64,000 nt of DNA from assembly GCF_001905665.1 (NCBI RefSeq), contig NZ_LIVX01000001.1, positions 868,001 to 932,000 of the forward strand, given 5' to 3'. The stretch comes from Streptomyces sp. CB02261. Lineage in GTDB: Bacteria; Actinomycetota; Actinomycetes; Streptomycetales; Streptomycetaceae. The position numbers were made by a program, and so were the translations under genes. Below, piece after piece: positions 43,684 to 52,114 of the stretch. The notes below the pieces were generated by a model. The model was not told the DNA's origin. It was given only the letters and a program-made list of their open reading frames with translations, and made no database searches. The first letter of the stretch is position 1. Every line of letters starts with the position of its first letter.

Positions 43684-43953
43684 TTGCACCCCACCGACAC
43701 CGCGGCCCTGCCCTCGGCCGGATACGCCGAGGTCCGTATCGTCGCCGCCACGCCCGAGGCCGCCCGCGCCGTCGCCGAGGTGGTCCGCCGCGCCTTCGCC
43801 GGGACGGAACAGCGCAGTTACCCCGTCCCCGAGGGCGGCACGCGGCTCCACCTCACCGTCGACACCACCGACTCCGTCGCGGAACCCGACCGCCCCTGGC
43901 TCAGCACCAGCAGACCGGCCGCCCCCGGCGGCACCCACGTCGACGAGGTGTGA
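43684..43953 (+). CDS. Small hypothetical protein, TTG start
   Basis: 89 residues from TTG 43684, placed 9 bases after GAAGGGA; an in-frame GTG at 43615 is the alternative but has no ribosome-binding site and its extra residues are low-complexity. The fold looks like a small alpha/beta domain (AEVRIVAATPEAARAVAEVVRRAF, then SYPVPEGGTRLHLTVDT). It follows the two small genes above and converges with the flavoprotein gene. Function unknown. Confidence 0.55.
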   Translation: MHPTDTAALPSAGYAEVRIVAATPEAARAVAEVVRRAFAGTEQRSYPVPEGGTRLHLTVDTTDSVAEPDRPWLSTSRPAAPGGTHVDEV

Positions 43954-43972
43954 GGAGCGCCTTTCCTCGCGC

Positions 43973-45328
43973 TCAGTCCAGCAGGCGGGCGATCGACCTC
44001 GCCGCCTCGCGGGCCGGGCGCCCCACGCCGATCAGGGTCGCCGAGGCCGGGCCGGTCCAGTCGCCGTAGCCGAGGAGATGGACGCGCGGCTCGCCGAGGG
44101 CCTGCGTCCCCGTCGTGGCGATATGGCCTCGACGGTCTCGCAGGCCGAGCGGCGCGAGGTGGGCCAGGGCGGGGCGGAAGCCCGTGCACCAGATGATCAC
44201 GTCGGCGTCCGCCCGCGTGCCGTCGGCCCATTCCACGCCGGTCCTGGTCAGCCGGGCGAACATGGGCCGGGCCTTGAGGAGTCCCGCGTCACGTGCCGCC
44301 CGTACGGGCGGCACGGCCACGATGTCGCCCAGCGACGCGACGCCTCCGGTGTCCGCCCGGCCCTCGTCGAGGGCCCGGCGGCGAGCGGTGGCGTGGTCGA
44401 AGAGGGCGCGGCCGTCGATGTCGTCGGGGAGGTAGCGGGGTTCGCGGAGGGTGACCCAGGTCAGCTCGACGCCGTACGCGAGCGCGGCGGACGATCGGTC
44501 CGCGTCGACGGGGTGGGTCGATTGGCGCCCGTCGGACTCGCTGTCTGCCGTCGCGATGTCTGCGGGCCGTCCGTCCGCGTCGACGGAGTGGAACCACGGA
44601 CGCCCGGCCGACCCGCTGTCTGCCGTCGCGAACTTGGCGGGCCGTCGGTCCGCGTCGGCGGGGTGGAGCGAGCGGCGCCCGGCCGACCCGCAGTCGGCCG
44701 TCGCGAGGTCTGCGGGCCGTCCGTCCGCGTCGATGCCGTCGAGCCACGGACGCCCGGCCGGCCCGCTGCCTGCTGTCGCGAGGTCGGCGGCGATCTGCGC
44801 GCCGGAGTTTCCGCCGCCGACGACCATTACGCGCTTGCCGGCGAACGCCGCCGCGTTCTCGTACCCCACCGTGTGGAGTTGCGTGCCGCCGAACTCGTCC
44901 CGGCCCGGTACCGCCGGGACGAAGGGCCGCGACCACGTGCCGGTCGCGCTGATGACCGCGCGGGCGAGCCACGTGCCGGCGTCGGTCTCCACGCGCAGGA
45001 GCGCGCCGTCGTGGTGGACGCCCGAAACCCGTACCGGGCGGTGCACGGGGAGGTCGTACCGCTCCTCGTACGCGCTCAGGTACGCGACCACGTGCGCGGC
45101 CCCCGGGTACGTCTCCCCCGGCTGCGGCGGCATGAGCCGCCCGGGCAGGGAGGAGTACGCGGCCGGGGAGAACAGCCGGAGCGAGTCCCAGGCCCGGAGC
45201 CACGCGCCGCCCGGGGACGGCCCGGCGTCGAGGATCACGAAGTCCAGGCCCAGACGGCGCAGGTGGTAGCCGGCGGCGAGGCCGGACTGGCCGCCGCCGA
45301 TCACCACCACGTCCGTCCGCCGCGTCAC
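43973..45328 (-). CDS. Flavin-dependent monooxygenase-like protein of the arsenic cluster, with internal repeats
   Basis: 451 residues from GTG 45328; the open frame runs further upstream without conservation. FAD-binding GGGQSGLAAGYHLRRLG near the N terminus and NADPH-binding VVGGGNSGAQIAADLA in the middle. WCTGFRPALAHLAPLGLRD is the C-terminal FAD-contact motif of ArsO/class B monooxygenase-like proteins. Directly after the second Rossmann motif, four 25-residue repeats (100 residues) are inserted before the strand VELTWVT. Relatives lack this segment as far as I know. The start overlaps the aquaporin stop (GTGA). Its role in arsenic chemistry is unproven. Confidence 0.8.
   Translation of the reverse strand: MTRRTDVVVIGGGQSGLAAGYHLRRLGLDFVILDAGPSPGGAWLRAWDSLRLFSPAAYSSLPGRLMPPQPGETYPGAAHVVAYLSAYEERYDLPVHRPVRVSGVHHDGALLRVETDAGTWLARAVISATGTWSRPFVPAVPGRDEFGGTQLHTVGYENAAAFAGKRVMVVGGGNSGAQIAADLATAGSGPAGRPWLDGIDADGRPADLATADCGSAGRRSLHPADADRRPAKFATADSGSAGRPWFHSVDADGRPADIATADSESDGRQSTHPVDADRSSAALAYGVELTWVTLREPRYLPDDIDGRALFDHATARRRALDEGRADTGGVASLGDIVAVPPVRAARDAGLLKARPMFARLTRTGVEWADGTRADADVIIWCTGFRPALAHLAPLGLRDRRGHIATTGTQALGEPRVHLLGYGDWTGPASATLIGVGRPAREAARSIARLLD
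44483..44782 (-). repeat. Four in-frame 75-bp repeats within the flavoprotein gene
   Basis: Units 44708-44782, 44633-44707, 44558-44632 and 44483-44557 each encode 25 residues of the type (L/F/I)ATADSGSAGRPW..VDADGRPA. Alternate units (1 and 3, 2 and 4) resemble each other most, pointing to duplication of a 150-bp pair. The reading frame is kept throughout. Confidence 0.93.
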
Positions 45329-46104
45329 ACGCGCGCCCTGGGCCGGACGAAGATGACCGCCACCAGGGCCAGACCCACCACCGCACCGACCAGCTGCATC
45401 CCGACGAAGGCCGGGACGGAGGCGGGGGCGATGCCCGCGAAGGTGTCGGTGAACGCGCGGCCGACGGTCACGGCCGGGTTGGCGAACGAGGTGGAGGAGG
45501 TGAACCAGTACGCGGCCCCGATGTACGAGGCGACGGCGACGGGCGCGAACCGCAGGCGGTCCGTGCGGGCCAGACCGAAGATCAGCAGGATCAGGCCGGC
45601 GGTGGCGACGACCTCGCCGAGGAGGAGGTTTCCCGCCGAGCGGTCGTGGGTGGACCAGCGCACCAGCGGCTCCCCGAACATCGCGTCCGCCAGGATCGCG
45701 CCCGCGATGGCCCCGGCGACCTGCGCCGGCACGTACACGGCCAGTTCCCGCGCGTCGGCCCCCGCGCCGCCGCGGCGGGCGGTCCACCACTCGGCGAGCG
45801 TGACGGCCGGGTTGAAGTGGGCACCCGAGACGGGGCCGAGGAGGGCGATCAGCACGCCGAGCCCGAGGACGGTGGCGGTGGAGTTCGCGAGGAGCTGGAG
45901 CCCCACGTCCTGCGTGAGCCGCGTGGCCTGGATGCCGGAGCCGACGACGATCGCCACCAGCGCGGCCGTGCCGACGAGTTCGGCTGCGGCGCGGGCCCGC
46001 AGCGGCGCACGCGGCGGGGCCGCGCCCGGGGCGGGCCGGGGCTCGCAGGCGGCGGTGACGGACTCCGCCACGGGGGCGATGCCGACGGGCTCGGTGACGG
46101 ACAA
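45325..46104 (-). CDS. AqpS-like aquaglyceroporin (arsenite channel candidate)
   Basis: 259 residues from TTG 46104, with GAGGAG six bases upstream. Six membrane helices and two half-helices with HFNPAVT and FANPAVT. The second motif reads NPAV, not NPAR: the ar/R filter Arg is replaced by Val, as in AqpS of Sinorhizobium, which lets arsenite and methylarsenicals pass. It lies between arsR and the flavoprotein, facing arsC, and there is no Acr3 or ArsB gene in the window. Inference: ArsC-made arsenite leaves down its gradient through this channel. MIP proteins can also move glycerol or water. Confidence 0.85.
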   Translation of the reverse strand: MSVTEPVGIAPVAESVTAACEPRPAPGAAPPRAPLRARAAAELVGTAALVAIVVGSGIQATRLTQDVGLQLLANSTATVLGLGVLIALLGPVSGAHFNPAVTLAEWWTARRGGAGADARELAVYVPAQVAGAIAGAILADAMFGEPLVRWSTHDRSAGNLLLGEVVATAGLILLIFGLARTDRLRFAPVAVASYIGAAYWFTSSTSFANPAVTVGRAFTDTFAGIAPASVPAFVGMQLVGAVVGLALVAVIFVRPRARV

Positions 46105-46160
46105 CGGTTCTCCTCGGAGGGATGGGGCGGGGTGTGCGGGCGCGCGGCCGGTTGACGTTC

Positions 46161-46235
46161 GCCACGATGGTGCGGACCGGGTACGGGCCACGATGGTGCG
46201 GTACGGGTCCACCGTTCGGCGTTCGCCACGACGGT
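46161..46235. repeat. Three direct GCCACGATGGTG repeats upstream of the aquaporin gene
   Basis: GCCACGATGGTGCGG occurs at 46161-46175 and 46187-46201, and a variant GCCACGACGGTG at 46224-46235. The copies lie between arsR and the aquaporin gene, in the leader of the latter. The spacing (26 and 37 bp) does not fit simple helical phasing. Confidence 0.6.
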
Positions 46236-46245
46236 GGGCGCGCCG

Positions 46246-46560
46246 CTACGGGCAGGACCGCTTGCCGTTCGTCTCCGCGGTGGCGCGGGCGGAGGCGGCG
46301 AGGTCGGCGAACTGGCCGGCGAGCTGCTCGATGACGTCCGGGCGCAGCCGGTAGTACGTGAAGCGACCGCACGGCTCGGTCTCCACGACACCGGCCTCGC
46401 GCAGCACGCGCAGGTGGTTGGAGAGGTTCGTCTGCTTGGCGCCCGTCTCCTCCACCAGGTGGGTCGTGCACAGCGTCTCGCGGGCGAGCAGGGTCACGAT
46501 CCGAAGCCGCAGGGGGTCGCCCAGCACCCGGATCAGTTCAGTGTCGACTGACGTCATCAT
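46246..46560 (-). CDS. arsR: ArsR/SmtB-family arsenic-responsive repressor
   Basis: 104 residues from ATG 46560 (ATG 46557 equally possible). Winged helix-turn-helix with GDPLRLRIVTLLARETLCTTHLVEETGAKQTNLSNHLRVLREAGVV and RFTYYRLRPDVIEQL. The canonical CVC pair in the DNA-binding helix is reduced to one Cys (ETLCTTHL). Further Cys residues at EPCGR and at the C-terminal SCP could complete an atypical As(III) site, as in other actinobacterial ArsR proteins. Divergent from arsC with a 65-bp shared control region. Confidence 0.9.
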   Translation of the reverse strand: MMTSVDTELIRVLGDPLRLRIVTLLARETLCTTHLVEETGAKQTNLSNHLRVLREAGVVETEPCGRFTYYRLRPDVIEQLAGQFADLAASARATAETNGKRSCP

Positions 46561-46585
46561 GGACTGATACTGTCACATCATCCGA

Positions 46586-46599
46586 GGCTGATACCAGCC
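46586..46599. promoter_or_regulatory. Candidate ArsR operator between arsR and arsC
   Basis: GGCTG-ATAC-CAGCC is a 14-bp inverted repeat in the 65-bp divergent gap. CTGATAC is also repeated at 46564-46570 and 46588-46594 (24 bp apart). One ArsR dimer site could control both directions. Confidence 0.45.
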
Positions 46600-46625
46600 T
46601 GTGCTGACCTGGTGGGGAAGACCCG

Positions 46626-47042
46626 ATGAACGCTCCGCTCGCCTCCGTGCTCTTCGTCTGCGTGCACAACGCCGGCCGCTCCCAGATGGCCGCCGGCTTC
46701 CTGCGGCACCTCGCCGGCGACCGCGTCGAGGTCCGCTCCGCCGGCTCGGTCCCGGGCGACCAGGTCAACCCCTCCGCCGTCCGGGCCATGGCGGAGATCG
46801 GCATCGACATCGCCGACCAGCGGCCCAAGGTGCTCACCACCGAGGCCGTCCAGGCGTCCGACTACGTCATCACCATGGGCTGCGGCGACGCCTGCCCGGT
46901 CTTCCCCGGCAAGAAGTACCTCGACTGGGCCCTGGAGGACCCGGCCGGCCAGGGCGTCGAGGCCGTCCGTCCGATCCGCGACGAGATCAGGACCCTCATC
47001 GAGGGCCTCGTCGCCGAGATCGACGCCCGGCGGACGGCCTGA
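46626..47042 (+). CDS. arsC: Arsenate reductase, low-molecular-weight phosphatase type
   Basis: 138 residues, with GGGGAAG before the ATG. The P-loop CVHNAGRS holds the nucleophile Cys12. Cys86 and Cys90 (MGCGDACP) form the redox relay of thioredoxin- or mycothiol-coupled ArsC enzymes. The DWALEDP segment carries the general-acid Asp. It reduces arsenate to arsenite in the cytoplasm. Divergent from arsR. Confidence 0.93.
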   Translation: MNAPLASVLFVCVHNAGRSQMAAGFLRHLAGDRVEVRSAGSVPGDQVNPSAVRAMAEIGIDIADQRPKVLTTEAVQASDYVITMGCGDACPVFPGKKYLDWALEDPAGQGVEAVRPIRDEIRTLIEGLVAEIDARRTA

Positions 47043-47161
47043 CCGCGCCCCCGGGCCCCTGGCTCGACGTCACGCGTGGATGACCGGTCCCCGTCGGGGT
47101 AGCCGCCCCGGAGAACGTGACGGGCTCCCATCGGCCCCGCGCGACGGCGAAGGAGCGTTCC

Positions 47162-47800
47162 GTGAACAGCGCCGAGACCATCGAGCAACTTCTCCGCGAG
47201 CACGGGCGGACGTACGCCGACGAGGCCGGGATCACCCTGCGGGACACCCCCGCCCCGCTGTACCAGCTCCTGGTGCTCACCGTCCTGTGCTCCATCCGCA
47301 TCAAGGCCGACATCGCCACCGCCGCCGCCCGCGAACTCTTCGCGATCGGGCTGCGGACGCCCCGGGCCATGGCGGACTCCGCGTGGCAGGCCCGCGTGGA
47401 CGCCTTCGGGCGGGCCCACTACGTCCGGTACGACGAGAGCACGGCGACCGCGCTCGGCGAGGGAGCGGCGCTGGTCCTCGACCGGTACGACGGTGATCTG
47501 CGGCGGCTCCGCGACGAGGCGGCCGGTGACACGCAGGAGCTGCTCCGGCTGCTGCGCGAGGTGCCGAGGATCGGGCCGGTGGGCGCCGGCATCTTCTGCC
47601 GGGAGGTCCAGGCCGTCTGGCCGGAACTGCGCCCGTTCTTCGACGAGCGGTCCCTGGCCACCGCCGAGCGCCTCGGCCTCCCCCACACCCCGGCCGGCCT
47701 CGCCCGGCACGTACCGCCCGAGGACCTGGCCCGCCTGGCCGCCGCCCTCGTGCGCGTCAGCCTGTCGAAGGACGCGGCGCGGGAGCTGCGGGCCGCTTGA
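47162..47800 (+). CDS. Endonuclease III-like HhH-GPD superfamily protein
   Basis: 212 residues from GTG 47162, preceded by GAAGGAG. The helical fold of the HhH-GPD glycosylases is seen (LYQLLVLTVLCSIRIKADIATAAARELF at the N-terminal side, LREVPRIGPVGAGIFCREVQAVWPELRPFFDERS at the hairpin). Endonuclease III has Lys in the hairpin helix and a C-terminal Fe-S cluster; here the hairpin is VPRIGPVGAGIF, the Asp-like position falls in FFDERS, and the four Cys of the cluster are missing. Catalytic competence is therefore uncertain. Confidence 0.75.
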   Translation: MNSAETIEQLLREHGRTYADEAGITLRDTPAPLYQLLVLTVLCSIRIKADIATAAARELFAIGLRTPRAMADSAWQARVDAFGRAHYVRYDESTATALGEGAALVLDRYDGDLRRLRDEAAGDTQELLRLLREVPRIGPVGAGIFCREVQAVWPELRPFFDERSLATAERLGLPHTPAGLARHVPPEDLARLAAALVRVSLSKDAARELRAA

Positions 47801-48134
47801 GGGGGACGTCCCCCAGGTGGTCCCCCGGTGAGCCCCCCACCGCGAGTCCCCCGGTAAGCCCTCCGAGCCCCCGAACCCCCCAGCGAGCCCCCCGCGCCCC
47901 CCCGGGCCGGTCCGTCGGCGCACGCGTCCCCCGCCTCAGCGGCAGGTCGCCCCCGCGTCCGTGCGGATCGCCTCCCGTGCGGATCGCCTCCCGCGCGCGG
48001 CGCGGGCACCCCGGGCGCCGCCACCGACTCCCGCTCCTCCTCGTCCGGGCCTCGTGAGGACGTGCGGGTCGGCATGGCATCCATGGCCATGACCCTACGG
48101 TGCGTCGCCATGGCAGCAGGAGGACAATCGCGCC
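47801..48134. other. C-rich non-coding region
   Basis: 334 bases with no gene. The first half (47810-47915) is a low-complexity stretch of C5-C7 runs (GAGCCCCC variants) with no perfect repeat. No clear promoter boxes were found for the downstream gene. Its start is preceded by AGCAGGAGGA. Confidence 0.6.
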
Positions 48135-49283
48135 ATGGTGATCACCGCGCGCGCCCTCAACCGCTCCACCCTCGCACGGCAGTTGCTTCTCGACCGGGCC
48201 CCGGTCGGCGTCGAGGAGGCGGTACGGCGGGTGGTGGCGCTGCAGGCGCAGCACCCGGGTTCGCCCTACGTCGCCCTGTGGAACCGGATCGCGGACTTCG
48301 ACCCGGCTCGGCTCGACGAGGCCGTCGGCGGCTTCGCGTTGGTCCGGTCGACCCTGATGCGGCTGACCCTGCACCTGGTGCACGCCGAGGACTACCGGGC
48401 GTTCCGGGAGGCGATGGAGCCGACGTTGCGCGGCTCCCGGCTCCACGACCCGCGGTACAGGGCAGCGGGGTTCACGGCCGCCGACGCCGACGCGCTGCTG
48501 CCCGACCTGCTGGCGTATGCGGCCGAGGCACGGACCGGCGCCGCACTGCGGTCGCGTATCGAGGAGGCGCGGGGCGGGCCGGTGGAGGCGGTGGTGTGGC
48601 GGATGATCCGCCAGTACGCGCCGCTCTGGCACGTGCCGACGGGGCCGCCGTGGTCGTTCGGCACGGCGCAGGCGTTCGTGACGGCGAGCACGCTGCCGGT
48701 CCTGGCCGAGCCGGAGGCCGCGACGGCGGGGCTCGCCGCCCTGATCCGGCGGTACCTGGAGGGCTTCGGGCCCGCGTCCGTCCCCGACATGGCGCAGTTC
48801 ACGATGGCGCCGAGGGGCAAGGTCCGCGAGGCGGTACGGGCGCTCGACGGCCGGCTCGTCCAGCTGGAGGGGCCCGAGGGGACGGTGCTGTACGACGTGC
48901 CCGGCGCGGTCCTGCCCGGCGAGGACGTCCACGCGCCGCCCCGTCTCATGGCCATGTGGGACAGCGTCCTGCTGGCCTACGCGGACCGGGGCCGCGTCCT
49001 CCCGGCGGCGTACCGCAAGCAGGTGATCCGCGTGAACGGCGACACGCTGCCGACCCTCCTCGTCGACGGGTACGTGGCCGGGGTCTGGCGGCCGGTGGAC
49101 GGCGGCGTCGAGGCCTCGGCCTTCCGTCCGCTGCCCGCCGGCGTCTGGGAGGGCCTCGCGGCGGAGGCCGTGGCGCTCGGCGCCTTCCTGGCCGACCGGG
49201 ACCCGTGGGTGTACCGCCGTTACGACCACTGGTGGGTCAAGGGCCTCCCCGCGGTCGAGACCCGGATCCTGCCGACCCTCTGA
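48135..49283 (+). CDS. HTH_42 / AlkZ-like DNA glycosylase family protein
   Basis: 382 residues, ATG with AGGAGGA upstream. The tandem winged-helix fold of the HTH_42 family is indicated by VVALQAQHPGSPYVALWNRI near the N terminus, RSTLMRLTLHLVHAEDY, and the C-terminal VDGYVAGVW and YDHWWVKG segments. Gln37 and Gln39 (QAQ) sit where the catalytic QxQ of S. sahachiroi AlkZ, an interstrand-crosslink glycosylase, is found. It is likely a DNA glycosylase for alkylated or crosslinked bases. It lies next to another glycosylase-type gene, and not in a biosynthetic cluster. Confidence 0.8.
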   Translation: MVITARALNRSTLARQLLLDRAPVGVEEAVRRVVALQAQHPGSPYVALWNRIADFDPARLDEAVGGFALVRSTLMRLTLHLVHAEDYRAFREAMEPTLRGSRLHDPRYRAAGFTAADADALLPDLLAYAAEARTGAALRSRIEEARGGPVEAVVWRMIRQYAPLWHVPTGPPWSFGTAQAFVTASTLPVLAEPEAATAGLAALIRRYLEGFGPASVPDMAQFTMAPRGKVREAVRALDGRLVQLEGPEGTVLYDVPGAVLPGEDVHAPPRLMAMWDSVLLAYADRGRVLPAAYRKQVIRVNGDTLPTLLVDGYVAGVWRPVDGGVEASAFRPLPAGVWEGLAAEAVALGAFLADRDPWVYRRYDHWWVKGLPAVETRILPTL

Positions 49284-49292
49284 GCGCCCGGG

Positions 49293-49322
49293 GGCTGAGG
49301 TGCGGAGGCACCTCCCTCAGCC
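49293..49322. terminator. Bidirectional hairpin between AlkZ-like gene and kdpC
   Basis: GGCTGAGGTGC pairs with GCACC...CTCAGCC with a 4-base bulge, forming an imperfect stem that covers the end of the convergent kdpC gene. Plausible shared terminator. Confidence 0.5.
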
Positions 49323-49985
49323 GGAGGTCGCCGTCCGGTCCGCCACCAGTTCCCGCAGCGCGATGTTCAACCGGAGGACGTTGACCCGGGGTTCGCCGAT
49401 GAAGCCGAGGACACGCCCGTCGGTGTGGTCGGCGACGAGTCGGGCGACCCGGTCGACGGGGAGGTGGTTCCTGGCCGCGACCCGGTGGACCTGGAGCTTC
49501 GCGTACGCCGGGGAGATGTGCGGGTCCAGGCCGGAGCCGGAGGAGGTGACGGCGTCCGGCGGGACGTCGGAGGGCCGCACCGGGTGGCCGGGGACCGAGT
49601 TGTCCCGGATCACGGCCGCCTTGGCGTCCTTGACCGATCGGATGAGCCGGGCGTTGTCGCCGGAGAGGTTGGTGGCGCCGGAGAGGAGCAGCGCGTAGCG
49701 GGTGTTGACGCTGTTGGTACCGAGGCCGTCGGACGGGCGCGGCTGGAACCAGCGCGGGTCGGGCTTGCCGTCGGTCAGATAGGTCTGGCCGATGAGGGCG
49801 GAGCCGACGACCCTGCCGCTCGCGTCCTCGATCTCGGATCCGTCGGCCTTGCCGGGGAAGGCGACCTGGGCGACGGCGGTGACGGCGAGCGGGTAGAGGA
49901 CGCCGGTGATGACGGTCAGGACGAGGAGGGCGCGGAGTCCCGCCCAGAGCACCCGCCCGGTGGTTGCCACGGAGTTGTTCGTCAT
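49317..49985 (-). CDS. kdpC: Potassium-transporting ATPase KdpC subunit
   Basis: 222 residues. One N-terminal membrane helix (LRALLVLTVITGVLYPLAVTAVAQVAFPGKADG), then the extracytoplasmic KdpC domain with VVGSALIGQTYLTDGKPDPRWFQPRPS, GSGLDPHISPAYAKLQVHRVA and LGFIGEPRVNVLRLNIAL. It couples KdpA to KdpB. Last gene of the kdp operon, 23 bp after kdpB. Confidence 0.96.
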   Translation of the reverse strand: MTNNSVATTGRVLWAGLRALLVLTVITGVLYPLAVTAVAQVAFPGKADGSEIEDASGRVVGSALIGQTYLTDGKPDPRWFQPRPSDGLGTNSVNTRYALLLSGATNLSGDNARLIRSVKDAKAAVIRDNSVPGHPVRPSDVPPDAVTSSGSGLDPHISPAYAKLQVHRVAARNHLPVDRVARLVADHTDGRVLGFIGEPRVNVLRLNIALRELVADRTATSG

Positions 49986-50008
49986 GGTCGGTCAGCACGC
50001 TTTCCGGT

Positions 50009-52114
50009 TCAGCTCAGCCCGGGGACGAGGGAGAGGAGCAGGTCGATGGTCTTGATGCCGGCGAACGGGGCGATCAGGCCGCCGAGTCCGTAGATCCCGA
50101 GGTTGCGGCGGAGGAGTGAGTCCGCGCTGCTCGGCCGGTAGCGCACGCCCTTCAGGGCGAGCGGGACGAGGGCGACGATGACCAGGGCGTTGAAGACGAC
50201 GGCCGAGAGGATCGCGGACTCGGGTGAGGCCAGGCCCATGATGTTGAGCCGGTCGAGCGACGGGTAGGCGACCGCGAACATCGCGGGGATGATCGCGAAG
50301 TACTTCGCGACGTCGTTGGCGATGGAGAAGGTCGTCAGCGCGCCCCGGGTGATGAGGAGTTGCTTGCCGATCTCGACGATCTCGATGAGCTTGGTCGGGT
50401 CGGAGTCGAGGTCGACCATGTTGCCGGCCTCCTTCGCGGCCGACGTGCCCGTGTTCATGGCCACGCCGACGTCCGCCTGGGCGAGCGCCGGGGCGTCGTT
50501 GGTGCCGTCGCCGGTCATGGCGACGAGCTTCCCGCCCGCCTGCTCGCGCTTGATCAGCGCCATCTTGTCCTCGGGCGTGGCCTCGGCGAGGAAGTCGTCG
50601 ACGCCCGCCTCCTCGGCGATGGCCTTGGCGGTGAGCGGGTTGTCGCCCGTGATCATGACCGTACGGATGCCCATGCGCCGCAGTTCGTCGAACCGTTCCC
50701 GCATGCCGTCCTTGACGACGTCCTTGAGGTGGACGGCCCCGAGGACCCGGGCGCCCCTGTCGTCCTCCAGGGCGACGAGGAGGGGCGTGCCGCCGGCGGC
50801 GGAGATCCGGTCGGTCAGTGCCCGCGAGTCCTCGGGGACGCTGCCGCCCCGCTCCTCCACCCACGCCACGACCGAACCGGTCGCGCCCTTGCGTATCCTG
50901 CGGCCGTCCACGTCCACGCCCGACATACGGGTCCGGGCGGTGAACGCGGTCCAGGTGGCGTGGGCCAGTTCGCCCGGGTCGCGTTCCCGGAGGCCGTACC
51001 TCTCCCTCGCGAGGGTCACGATCGAGCGCCCCTCGGGCGTCTCGTCGGCCAGTGACGACAGCTGGGCCGCGTCGGCGAGTTCGGCCTCGGTGGCGCCCCG
51101 CACCGGCACGAACGCGGCCGCCCGCCGGTTGCCGAGCGTGATCGTGCCGGTCTTGTCGAGGAGCAGCGTCGACACGTCGCCCGCGGCCTCGACCGCGCGC
51201 CCCGAGGTCGCGAGGACGTTGCGCTGGACGAGCCGGTCCATGCCGGCGATGCCGATCGCGGAGAGCAGCGCGCCGATCGTCGTCGGGATCAGGCACACCA
51301 GCAGGGCCGTCAGGACGATCAGGGACGTCTGCCCGTCGGCGCCCGCGTAGATCGCGAAGGGCTTGAGGGTGACGACGGCCAGCAGGAAGACGATCGTGAG
51401 GGAGGCGAGCAGGATGTCGAGCGCGATCTCGTTGGGGGTCTTCTGCCGTGCGGCGCCTTCCACGAGGCCGATCATCCGGTCGATGAAGGTCTCGCCGGGC
51501 TTGGTCGTGATCTTCACGACGATCCGGTCCGAGAGGACCTTGGTGCCGCCCGTCACCGCGCACCGGTCGCCGCCGGACTCGCGGATCACCGGGGCCGACT
51601 CGCCCGTGATCGCGGACTCGTCGACGGAGGCCACTCCCTCGACGACGTCTCCGTCGCCGGGGATGACGTCGCCCGCCTCGCAGACGACGAGGTCTCCGAC
51701 GCGCAGTCCGGTGCCGGGCACGGGTTCCTCGCCCGTGTCGGTGAGCCTGCGTGCGACCGTGTCCGTCCTGGCCCTGCGCAGGGTGTCGGCCTGCGCCTTG
51801 CCCCGGCCCTCGGCCACCGCCTCCGCCAGGTTGGCGAAGATCGTGGTGAGCCAGAGCCAGGCGGTGATCGCCCAGCCGAACCAGTTCCCCGGGTCCATGA
51901 CGGCGAGCACGGTGGTGAGCAGCGAGCCGACGAGCACCACGAACATGACGGGGGACGAGGCCATGACGCGGGGGTCGAGCTTCCTGAGCGCGACGGGGAA
52001 GGACGTCACCAGCTGCTTCGGGTCGAACAGTCCGCCGCCGACGCGGCCGGGCCCGGCCGGGCGGCCGGCGGGTGCCTCGGTCCTCGGGGGCCGGGTGGGA
52101 GTGGTGGTGCTCAT
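50009..52114 (-). CDS. kdpB: Potassium-transporting P-type ATPase KdpB subunit
   Basis: 701 residues from ATG 52114, overlapping kdpA (ATGA). The P-type ATPase motifs are complete: TGESAPV in the actuator domain, phosphorylated Asp in DKTGTIT, and [23 protein letters not shown] in the hinge. About 45 disordered N-terminal residues precede the first helix. Hydrolyses ATP to pump K+ through KdpA. Confidence 0.97.
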   Translation of the reverse strand: MSTTTPTRPPRTEAPAGRPAGPGRVGGGLFDPKQLVTSFPVALRKLDPRVMASSPVMFVVLVGSLLTTVLAVMDPGNWFGWAITAWLWLTTIFANLAEAVAEGRGKAQADTLRRARTDTVARRLTDTGEEPVPGTGLRVGDLVVCEAGDVIPGDGDVVEGVASVDESAITGESAPVIRESGGDRCAVTGGTKVLSDRIVVKITTKPGETFIDRMIGLVEGAARQKTPNEIALDILLASLTIVFLLAVVTLKPFAIYAGADGQTSLIVLTALLVCLIPTTIGALLSAIGIAGMDRLVQRNVLATSGRAVEAAGDVSTLLLDKTGTITLGNRRAAAFVPVRGATEAELADAAQLSSLADETPEGRSIVTLARERYGLRERDPGELAHATWTAFTARTRMSGVDVDGRRIRKGATGSVVAWVEERGGSVPEDSRALTDRISAAGGTPLLVALEDDRGARVLGAVHLKDVVKDGMRERFDELRRMGIRTVMITGDNPLTAKAIAEEAGVDDFLAEATPEDKMALIKREQAGGKLVAMTGDGTNDAPALAQADVGVAMNTGTSAAKEAGNMVDLDSDPTKLIEIVEIGKQLLITRGALTTFSIANDVAKYFAIIPAMFAVAYPSLDRLNIMGLASPESAILSAVVFNALVIVALVPLALKGVRYRPSSADSLLRRNLGIYGLGGLIAPFAGIKTIDLLLSLVPGLS

